In this document: positions 44,742 to 51,576 of the stretch, in pieces
How positions within the stretch are numbered: position 1 is the first letter of the stretch
How the letters are laid out: every line of letters starts with the position of its first letter
NCBI GenBank assembly: GCA_044227325.1
Contig: JBGAFI010000004.1
Coordinates: 186,001 to 250,000, forward strand
Direction of reading: 5' to 3'
DNA: 64,000 nt
From: PFJX01 sp044227325
GTDB lineage: Bacteria > Pseudomonadota > Gammaproteobacteria > Burkholderiales > Thiobacillaceae
The notes under the pieces: model-generated
Databases searched by the model: none
Told to the model about the DNA's origin: nothing
The model's input: only the letters and a program-made list of their open reading frames with translations
Translations under genes and position numbers: made by a program

Positions 44742-45887
44742 TTAGAAGGCCGCTTCGGACATCGGTTGCGCCTTGATTTCGCCGATGGGTGAAGTCAAGC
44801 CGCGTTCCTTCAACACGTCAGCCGCCAATTCCGGCATGACCGCGTCCGGCTCCAGCTTGGCGGTGCTGATGCTCTTGATCGAGTACAAGAACGAGGTCGC
44901 TTTGTCGATCAGTTGCATGGTTTCAGGCGTGATCGCGAAGACAAACGAATTCCTGATCGGTCCGCCGCCCTGGGCCACCGGATACTGGCCGTACAGAGCC
45001 GCCCACAAGGACTTGGACGAGAAGCCGGTGGTCTGGGATTCGGCCATCCTGACGACCTCGGCGGCATTCTTGGGATCGGCCAGGAACAGTTGGGCGTCCA
45101 GTTCCGCGTTCAGCCACCCCTTGGCCACGTCCGGACGTTGCTTGATCAGGTCCGCCCGCATCGTGAGATAGGCCGAGTCCTGCTCGTTCACGCTCCAACC
45201 CGAGGCGATGCGCTTGGCCAGCCCTTCCTGCACGAGGCGCGAGGCCGTGGGTTCCCAGATGACGGCCGCGTCGATCTTGCGGGCGCGGAAGCCGCTGGTG
45301 ATGACCTCGATGTTCTGATTCATGTAGCTGCCCGGCTCAACCGCGGACGCTTTGAACGCCGCGCGGCCGAACCGGTCGGCGCAACTCCCTTGCGGTACCG
45401 CCACCTGCTTGCCGTTGAGCCAGCGCATCGCGTCGTTGGCGTTGTTGAACTGGGGCGCGTCGTTCCGGGCCAGGAAGATGTTGCACTGGTCGTGGGCCAG
45501 GCCCAGCGTGGCGACGATGCGCACGTCGCCGACCCTGCGTTTCGTCGTGGAGACGATGGCGGGCATGTCGCCCATGTAGCCGATGTGCTGCTTTCCGGCC
45601 AGCATGGCGTTGACGATGATCGACCCCTGCAGGCCCACCTGGAACTCGACCGTGGAGCCTCTGGGCAGATATTTTCGCCAGAACTCCTTCCCGCGCATCA
45701 CCATCCCCGACCACGACTCGGTGTAGTAGGGCTGGTAGCCCACCACCAAGTGGATCGGTTGGCCAGGCTTGCCGTAATCCAGTTCACCGGCATTGGCCGA
45801 ACCGAGATGGACACCTGCCGCCAAAACGGCAATACCGGTAGCGACCTTGCGCACCGCGCGAAACAAATTACGGATTTTGGTTTGCAT
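44742..45887 (-). CDS. ABC transporter substrate-binding protein (nitrate/sulfonate/taurine type)
   Basis: This is a 381-residue periplasmic protein with a signal peptide cleaved near residue 33 (LGSANAGELD). The fold is of the SsuA/TauA/NMT1 class: GYQPYYTESWSGMVMRG at the binding site, GSIIVNAMLAGKQHIGYMGD and DAAVIWEPTASRL. It should capture the C1 substrate. It lies 79 bp upstream of the cNMP-permease gene and 119 bp after the ferredoxin gene. The spacer on the 3' side holds a GC-rich hairpin near 44,699-44,720. The substrate cannot be read from the sequence. Confidence 0.9.
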   Translation of the reverse strand: MQTKIRNLFRAVRKVATGIAVLAAGVHLGSANAGELDYGKPGQPIHLVVGYQPYYTESWSGMVMRGKEFWRKYLPRGSTVEFQVGLQGSIIVNAMLAGKQHIGYMGDMPAIVSTTKRRVGDVRIVATLGLAHDQCNIFLARNDAPQFNNANDAMRWLNGKQVAVPQGSCADRFGRAAFKASAVEPGSYMNQNIEVITSGFRARKIDAAVIWEPTASRLVQEGLAKRIASGWSVNEQDSAYLTMRADLIKQRPDVAKGWLNAELDAQLFLADPKNAAEVVRMAESQTTGFSSKSLWAALYGQYPVAQGGGPIRNSFVFAITPETMQLIDKATSFLYSIKSISTAKLEPDAVMPELAADVLKERGLTSPIGEIKAQPMSEAAF

Positions 45888-46006
45888 CTACTCCTCCTAC
45901 GGAAAAGATTGGGATTTCGTATCAAATCCAAATTGAGCGATCCTCGTGAAATAAAGGAAACCCTTGTTACCGCACTACCGACTTCATGTCTCGGCAACTG
46001 CCGGAC

Positions 46007-46735
46007 TCATTTGGCGCTGGGCGCCGAAAGGTAACGGTTGATCAAAGAAGAAAGCCTGCGCATCACGGCGAAGCCCGCGCCCGGATCGGACTCGAGGATC
46101 TTCAGCATTTCCTTGCCGTTGATTCTCACGCAGGCCGATTTTTCCAGGCATGTCGCGGCCGCGATCCGGTACGGATACGACTCCAGCAAGGCGTTCCAAC
46201 CGAACACCTCGCCCTTGCGCAGGGCGAATCCGTCCGGGGTGGTGCGGTCGCCGCGGCCGATGGCGAAATTGATGCGCCCGCTTTCGAGCACGTAAATGTC
46301 GCTGGCGGGGTCGCCGACGTCGTAGAGCATGGCGCCGCCCTCGAAGGTCTCGGTGCGGGCCACCTCGATCAGCTTGCCCAGGGTCGCATCGGACACCCCG
46401 GCAAACAATTCGGCCATCTTCAAAACGTGGGGCGAGACGACATAGATATCGCCAGCCTCGATCTTGACTTCAAAGTATTCCAGCGGCGCTTCCGCGATGC
46501 CGATGGCGGCCCCGGTGCGAATATCCCATTGCCACAAGTGTTGGTGGCAAGTCAGAACGCTACCATCGTACAAACCTTCGCACAAAGGCACTTCCTGGTG
46601 AGGGCAAATCGCGTTGTAGGCGAAGAAATCTTCGCCCGAATTGGCCACCAGCAGAGTAAGCCCCCCTTCCGCCATGCATTGCTTCATGCCGTTGGCGGGG
46701 ATATCCGTGGTACGACAGACGAATTTTTTTTCCAT
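46007..46735 (-). CDS. Rieske ferredoxin fused to a C-terminal cNMP-type sensor domain
   Basis: This is a 242-residue protein. Residues 1-105 are a Rieske-type [2Fe-2S] ferredoxin with ligands in ICPHQEVPLC and LTCHQHLWQWD (C-x-H-x16-C-x2-H). Residues of about 110-235 form a CRP/cNMP-type domain (TFEGGAMLYDVGDPASDIY, then GEVFGWNALLESYPYRIAAA), again with Trp in place of the ribose-binding Glu. Rieske ferredoxins carry electrons from reductase to oxygenase. Fusion to a sensor domain is not a normal arrangement and could gate electron flow. It is 34 bp after the reductase gene. Confidence 0.9.
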   Translation of the reverse strand: MEKKFVCRTTDIPANGMKQCMAEGGLTLLVANSGEDFFAYNAICPHQEVPLCEGLYDGSVLTCHQHLWQWDIRTGAAIGIAEAPLEYFEVKIEAGDIYVVSPHVLKMAELFAGVSDATLGKLIEVARTETFEGGAMLYDVGDPASDIYVLESGRINFAIGRGDRTTPDGFALRKGEVFGWNALLESYPYRIAAATCLEKSACVRINGKEMLKILESDPGAGFAVMRRLSSLINRYLSAPSAK

Positions 46736-46769
46736 GTGCGAATCCTCTGGTGAGCCCTGTTTTGGCCGG

Positions 46770-47819
46770 TCAACTGAATTTGTCGTACACGATGTTGTCG
46801 GTGCTCAGCTTCGCCTCGACGATCAAGATGCGAATCGCCGCATCCACCGAGGGCGGCGGGCCCGCCAGATAGGCCCTGACGTTCTGGTAGCTCCCCTTCA
46901 TGCGGCGGGCGGCCACTTCATGCACCATGCCATGCTCGAATTCGAGATTGGGGTAATCCGCCCGCACCGACGCGGGAACCTCCTCGTCCGAGAGCGCCAC
47001 CACGATGTTGACGTTGCCCGGAAACGCCGCCTTCACTTGCGCCAGCTCGCTCAGGAAGAAGGTGTCCTTCACGGCGCGCACGCCGAAGAAGACGTCGCCG
47101 CGGAAATGCTCGAAGTAACGCTCCGCCACGCCCCGGGAGAGAATCGACATCATCCCGGCGATGCCGCTGCCGCCGGCGATACAGAGGATGTTCTTCGCCG
47201 AATTGGGCAGGAAGGTGGAATGCCCCAACGGGCCGACCAAATCCACCGTGACGCCCTCGATGCGGTTTTCCGGGTTGAACAGCCATTCGGAACAACGGCC
47301 GCCGGGCTTTTTCTTGATCACGAACTCGAGCCTTTTCGCATGCCGCTCGAAGTTCACCATCGAGTAGGCGCGGTAGCCCGGAATACCGGGAACCCCCAGG
47401 CCGACGAACTGGCCGGCATCGAAATCCACCGGCTTGTCCGGTTCTATCTCGAGCGACATCACGTCGGCGGTCAGCAACTGCGCGCGCCGGATGACGCCAA
47501 AGAAGAACTGGGGCAGGGAGGCGCTGGCGTCGGACGCGTAGACGAAGCTGCCCAGTTCCGCGGTGATGTCAGTGCGCGGAATGCACTGACACATCAGAAA
47601 CTCGCCCTCGTTCCGCTTCAGGTACTTCATACCCGGCGCCTCGGGCCAAGGCTCGTAGATTTTCCCGGCGATCAGCTTCGCCTTGCAGGTGCCGCAGGTG
47701 CCGGTCCCGCACTCGTATGGCAGATTGATCCCGCCACGCAAGCCCGAGTAGAGGAGCAGCTCCTTCTCGTTGCCGTCAAAACTGTAAGTCCGGTTTTTCG
47801 CATTGATCTGAATTTTCAT
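46770..47819 (-). CDS. Oxygenase ferredoxin reductase (plant-type 2Fe-2S + FAD/NAD)
   Basis: This is a 349-residue flavoprotein. The N-terminal plant-type [2Fe-2S] domain has CGTGTCGTCKAKL and a fourth Cys in MCQC. The FAD domain has GYRAYSMVNFE, and the NAD domain has CIAGGSGIAGMMSIL. This is the usual reductase plan of Rieske oxygenase systems such as the methanesulfonate and benzoate types. It is the first gene of the 12-gene leftward operon, preceded by a sigma-54 promoter at 47,967-47,982. It would pass electrons from NADH to the Rieske-cNMP ferredoxin. Confidence 0.92.
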   Translation of the reverse strand: MKIQINAKNRTYSFDGNEKELLLYSGLRGGINLPYECGTGTCGTCKAKLIAGKIYEPWPEAPGMKYLKRNEGEFLMCQCIPRTDITAELGSFVYASDASASLPQFFFGVIRRAQLLTADVMSLEIEPDKPVDFDAGQFVGLGVPGIPGYRAYSMVNFERHAKRLEFVIKKKPGGRCSEWLFNPENRIEGVTVDLVGPLGHSTFLPNSAKNILCIAGGSGIAGMMSILSRGVAERYFEHFRGDVFFGVRAVKDTFFLSELAQVKAAFPGNVNIVVALSDEEVPASVRADYPNLEFEHGMVHEVAARRMKGSYQNVRAYLAGPPPSVDAAIRILIVEAKLSTDNIVYDKFS

Positions 47820-47966
47820 GACCGTGTCTCATGCAAGCGGCAAGTTTCCGGTTAAAGGGACCTGATTCCGTTGTGACGCAGGCGCGGCGCTCACCAAACT
47901 CCGTCCGAATGCCAGCACCGCTTCCGCTGTCGGGCGAGCCAAGAAAACCGCCGTGGGGAGATACTG

Positions 47967-47982
47967 AGCACAGTCCATGCCA
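47967..47982 (-). promoter_or_regulatory. Sigma-54 promoter of the reductase/importer/folate operon
   Basis: Read on the minus strand: TGGCATGGACTGTGCT, with GG-N10-GC spacing. The leader to the reductase ATG is about 137 nt. It fits the consensus shared by five promoters here (TGGCAY-N6-TGCT). Confidence 0.75.
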
Positions 47983-48076
47983 ATATCGCGGGCAATTTAC
48001 AAGCCATTGTTTATATTGCGAATTATTCGCATGCAATGAATCCGTGCCGTGATAATCCTGTACGTGCTTGCCTTGT

Positions 48077-48091
48077 GTTTCGATAGGAAAC
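48077..48091. promoter_or_regulatory. Activator site (UAS), GTTTC-N5-GAAAC
   Basis: GTTTCGATAGGAAAC, about 130 bp upstream of the predicted start of the reductase transcript. It is paired with a second site 23 bp away. Confidence 0.65.
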
Positions 48092-48099
48092 GCGCGGCT

Positions 48100-48114
48100 A
48101 TTTCCAATCGAAAC
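48100..48114. promoter_or_regulatory. Activator site (UAS), second of the pair
   Basis: ATTTCCAATCGAAAC, one mismatch to GTTTC-N5-GAAAC. Its centre is 23 bp from the first site, the same spacing as the pair at 62.9 kb. Confidence 0.55.
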
Positions 48115-48350
48115 AGCTCTGACGGGATTTCGTCCAACCACCTCGGCAGGTCGTCCCGCCGGCCACTTCGACCCCGCCGGCGCGACGCATCCGGAGCCAC
48201 GAACCGGGCCCGGCCGGGAGGCACGCCGGCCGCGCCGCGCCAGGCTCGCAAGCCAGGCCAGGCGGCCATTCCGCCCATCGCCGCGCCCGCTCGGCGGGCA
48301 TGGTCCGCCGGTCGGCGATCAGCCGGAACGGAGGACGGCCAAAGCATGGG

Positions 48351-48366
48351 TGGCATCAAAATTGCT
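48351..48366 (+). promoter_or_regulatory. Sigma-54 promoter of the folB-fhs-fcl-metF operon
   Basis: TGGCATCAAAATTGCT, a near-ideal -24/-12 element with GG-N10-GC spacing, about 180 bp before the folB start. The activator sites at 48.08-48.11 kb are about 280 bp upstream and may serve both directions. Confidence 0.75.
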
Positions 48367-48531
48367 GTTGCCGGTTTTGAGTGCGCCGGCCGAATCGAAC
48401 CCGATTCTTCTCATTGGCGACGTTGTTCCACCCCTGCTTGCCGCTATGAGAAAGGCGCGAATGAACATGACGAACCGGCCTCCGGCCATCGGCCTCGGCC
48501 AACGCAGTACAGGGTCATCCGGGCGTGAGGC

Positions 48532-49080
48532 ATGCACGGGGCCCAGCGCATGAACGCCGCCATCGAAATACTCGAGCGGCCGGACGCGGAGATGGACGCG
48601 GAGATGGACGCCATCCTGGAAACCCTCTCCGTCCGCGTGGAAACGCCGCCGTCTCCGGACGTGATTTTTATCCGCCAACTCCGGCTGAACGCCCATATCG
48701 GCGCCTACGCGGAAGAAAGGAAGACGGCGCAGACGCTCGAGTTCGACCTGGAAATCGGACGCTTCGGCCTCCGCGCATGCACCAGTGACCGGCTGTCCGA
48801 CACGATCGACTATGCCGAAGTGGTCGGCGCGATCGATTCGCTGCTGGCCACAAGCCGGGTTCATCTGCTGGAAGCGCTGGCGGAATCGGTGGCCGAATTG
48901 CTGTTCGATCGGTTCGGCGCCCACAGCGTCGCGGTCGACGTGGCGAAGACGGACATCGTCCCGGGCGCCCGCCTGGTCGGGGTCAGCATCAGGCGCGCCA
49001 GGCGCGGCCATGACATCCCCTTGGGCGCCGCGTCCGGCGCCCTCCATTCCCTGCCCGCCGCCAAGGCACGGCCCACCTGA
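48532..49080 (+). CDS. folB: Dihydroneopterin aldolase (FolB)-like protein
   Basis: This is a protein of 176-182 residues; ATGs at 48,532 and 48,550 are both possible and neither has an ideal RBS. Residues from about 43 to 165 are a FolB domain: VIFIRQLRLNAHIGAYAEER (split as IFIRQLRLNAHIGAY and AEERKT), then SDTIDYAEVVGAID and LLEALAESVAELLFDRFG. The catalytic Glu and Lys positions (EERK and VAKTD) are present. FolB converts dihydroneopterin toward the pterin part of folate. A 40-residue acidic N-terminal extension is unusual. It is first in the operon with fhs, 62 bp upstream, which points to boosted folate supply. Confidence 0.82.
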   Translation: MHGAQRMNAAIEILERPDAEMDAEMDAILETLSVRVETPPSPDVIFIRQLRLNAHIGAYAEERKTAQTLEFDLEIGRFGLRACTSDRLSDTIDYAEVVGAIDSLLATSRVHLLEALAESVAELLFDRFGAHSVAVDVAKTDIVPGARLVGVSIRRARRGHDIPLGAASGALHSLPAAKARPT

Positions 49081-49142
49081 CACGGGCGATCGCGACAGAA
49101 GCGAAACCCGCAACGCAAACATACCCGAAGAGGATCGACACC

Positions 49143-50882
49143 ATGCTGCCCATCACCGAAACAGCCTCGACCGCCACAAAAGCCACCGCGACGGACAAAC
49201 CCGCGAAGGTTCCAAGCGACATCGAAATCGCCCAACGGACCACCATGAAGCCCATCGCCATGATCGCCAAGGAGATCGGCGTGCCCAGCGAATACGTCGA
49301 GCCCTACGGCCACTTCAAGGCGAAGATCTCCCTCGACTTCGTCAAGCAAAAGGCGGACAGCCCGGACGGCAAGCTGATCCTGGTGACGGCGATCTCCCCC
49401 ACCCCGGCCGGCGAGGGCAAAACCACCACCACGGTCGGGCTGGGCGACGCCATGAATCTGATCGGCAAGAAAACCATCATCTGCCTGCGCGAGCCCTCCC
49501 TCGGCCCGGTGTTCGGCATGAAGGGCGGCGCCGCCGGCGGCGGCTACGCCCAGGTGGTGCCGATGGAGGACATCAACCTCCACTTCACCGGCGACTTCAA
49601 CGCCATCGCCTTGGCCAACAACCTGCTGGCGGCCCTGATCGACAACCATATCCACCACGGCAACCAGCTGGGTTTCGACGTGCGCCGGATCACCTGGAAA
49701 CGGGTGATGGACATGAACGACCGCGCCCTGCGGGACATCACGGTTTCCCTCGGCGGTCCCGGCAACGGCTATCCGCGTCAGGACGGCTTCGACATCGTGG
49801 TGGCGAGCGAGGTGATGGCGATCTTCTGCCTGGCCAGTTCGCTGGACGACCTCAAGACCCGCCTGGGCAACATCGTCGTCGGCTACACCAAGGACCAGAT
49901 GCCGATCATGGCGAGACAGTTGAACGCCCACGGCGCCATGACGGTGTTGTTGAAGGAGGCGCTCAAGCCCAACCTGGTCCAGACCCTGGAACACAACCCG
50001 GCGATGCTCCACGGCGGGCCTTTCGCCAACATCGCCCACGGCTGCAACTCGGTGATCGCCACCAAGCTGGCGCTGAAGATGGCCGACTACGTGATTACCG
50101 AGGCCGGCTTCGGCGCCGACCTGGGCGCCGAGAAGTTCATGGACATCAAGTGCCGCAAGGCCGGCCTGGCGCCATCCGCCGCGGTCATCGTGGCCACCAT
50201 CCGGGCGCTCAAGTTCCACGGCGGCGTGCCGGTGGGCGAGCTGAACCAGGAGAATCTGGCCGCCTTGGAAAAGGGCATCGCCAATCTCGAGCGGCACGTC
50301 AACAACATCCGCAACGTGTTCGGGGTGCCCTGCGTCGTGTCGATCAACCGCTTCACCTTCGACACCGAGAAGGAGATCGAACTCCTGCAAAGGAAGATGG
50401 CCCACCATCAGGTCAAGGTCATCGTCGCGAATCACTGGGCCGAGGGCGGCAAGGGCGCCGTCGATGTGGCCAGGGAGGTGGTCCGTCTGGCGGAAACCGT
50501 GCCGAGCGACTTCCGTTTCGCCTATCCGGACGAGATGCCGCTCTGGGACAAGATGGTGACGGTGGCTTCCCGGATATACGGCGCCTCCGAGGTGACCGCC
50601 GACTCCAAGGTCCGCGCCAGGATCAAGCAATTGCAGGACACCGGCTACGGACACTATCCCATCTGCGTGGCCAAGACCCAGTACTCCTTCTCGACCGACC
50701 CCAAGCTCGGCGGCGCGCCAAGCGGCCACGTGATCAACATCCGCGAGGTGCGGCTGTCGGCCGGCGCTGAATTCGTCGTCATGGTTTGCGGCGACATCAT
50801 GACCATGCCCGGCCTGCCCAAGGTGCCCTCGGCGGACAAGATCGATCTGACCGAGGAAGGCGACGTCGTAGGCCTGTTCTGA
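49143..50882 (+). CDS. fhs: Formate-tetrahydrofolate ligase
   Basis: This is a 579-residue enzyme that links formate and THF with ATP to make 10-formyl-THF, and can run in reverse to release formate and ATP. The P-loop is TPAGEGKTTTTVGL at about residues 87-100. Other family blocks are REPSLGPVFGMKGGAAGGG, FTGDFNAIALANNLLAALID and TEAGFGADLGAEKF. The N-terminal 20 residues are Thr/Ala-rich and outside the core. The stop overlaps the 5-FCL start (TGATG). In this setting it most likely runs toward formate, feeding the formate dehydrogenase encoded at 63 kb. Confidence 0.97.
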   Translation: MLPITETASTATKATATDKPAKVPSDIEIAQRTTMKPIAMIAKEIGVPSEYVEPYGHFKAKISLDFVKQKADSPDGKLILVTAISPTPAGEGKTTTTVGLGDAMNLIGKKTIICLREPSLGPVFGMKGGAAGGGYAQVVPMEDINLHFTGDFNAIALANNLLAALIDNHIHHGNQLGFDVRRITWKRVMDMNDRALRDITVSLGGPGNGYPRQDGFDIVVASEVMAIFCLASSLDDLKTRLGNIVVGYTKDQMPIMARQLNAHGAMTVLLKEALKPNLVQTLEHNPAMLHGGPFANIAHGCNSVIATKLALKMADYVITEAGFGADLGAEKFMDIKCRKAGLAPSAAVIVATIRALKFHGGVPVGELNQENLAALEKGIANLERHVNNIRNVFGVPCVVSINRFTFDTEKEIELLQRKMAHHQVKVIVANHWAEGGKGAVDVAREVVRLAETVPSDFRFAYPDEMPLWDKMVTVASRIYGASEVTADSKVRARIKQLQDTGYGHYPICVAKTQYSFSTDPKLGGAPSGHVINIREVRLSAGAEFVVMVCGDIMTMPGLPKVPSADKIDLTEEGDVVGLF

Positions 50883-51535
50883 TGTCCGGCAGCGGAGCGC
50901 TTGCCCCGCTCGCGGACCGGGCCGGCGACACCAAGGCGCGGATACGCTCGGAAGTCGCGGCCGCGCGCAACGGGCTTGCGCCGGAGGAGCATGCCCGGCG
51001 CGGCCGCGATATCCTGCAAAGGATCATGGCCATGGATGCCTTCCTGCGCGCCGACGTCGTCATGGGCTACAGCAGTTTCGGCAGCGAGCCGGATACGCGG
51101 CCGCTCCTCGAAGCCGTGCTGGCGCGGGGCAAGACGCTGGTCCTGTCCAGGATCGACCGGCACCGGAACCGCCTCGACCTCTACGCCGTGGCGGATCTCG
51201 CCGGCCAGTTGGTGGATGGCGTCTGGGGCATACGCGAGCCCGACCCCACCCGCTGCGCCAAGGTCGAACCCGCCTCGCTCGACTTCGTCCTGATGCCCGG
51301 CGTGGCCTTTGACGCGCACGGCGGACGCGTCGGCTACGGCAAGGGCTACTACGACAGGCTTCTGGCGGATTGCATTGCCGCGGGCGGGTGCCCGTCGCTG
51401 GTGGCGGGCGCCTTCGACCTGCAGGTGGTCGAACATGTCCCCATGGAAGCGCACGACATCGCCGTCCACGCGGTGGTGACCGAATCGCGCTGTCTGACGA
51501 CACACAAAGACGCTGGCCTCGTGCCGAGGCACTGA
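50882..51535 (+). CDS. 5-formyltetrahydrofolate cyclo-ligase
   Basis: This is a 217-residue enzyme (MTHFS, 5-FCL) that recycles inhibitory 5-formyl-THF to 5,10-methenyl-THF with ATP. The ATG overlaps the fhs stop. The family block FDAHGGRVGYGKGYYDRLL is at about residues 140-158, with DFVLMPGVAF before it. The N-terminal helices carry the basic substrate residues (KARIRSEVAAARN). 5-formyl-THF builds up when methenyl-THF flux is high, so the gene fits a C1 catabolic operon. Confidence 0.94.
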   Translation: MSGSGALAPLADRAGDTKARIRSEVAAARNGLAPEEHARRGRDILQRIMAMDAFLRADVVMGYSSFGSEPDTRPLLEAVLARGKTLVLSRIDRHRNRLDLYAVADLAGQLVDGVWGIREPDPTRCAKVEPASLDFVLMPGVAFDAHGGRVGYGKGYYDRLLADCIAAGGCPSLVAGAFDLQVVEHVPMEAHDIAVHAVVTESRCLTTHKDAGLVPRH

Positions 51536-51576
51536 GGGTCTGCGCTTGCCCACCCGCTAACCGGAAGGAAACGACG

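Larger units (their letters stand above)
47820..48531. other. Divergent control region between the reductase and folB operons
   Basis: These 712 bp have no supported gene. They hold a leftward sigma-54 promoter (47,967-47,982), a rightward one (48,351-48,366) and two GTTTC-N5-GAAAC type sites (48,077-48,091 and 48,100-48,114). There is also a separate 15-bp perfect palindrome TGCGAATTATTCGCA at 48,017-48,031. The part from about 48,120 to 48,340 is GC-rich with no visible signal. Confidence 0.7.

Noticed and set aside
48861..50729. 622-codon minus-strand open frame
   Set aside because: Antisense to fhs; composition artefact.
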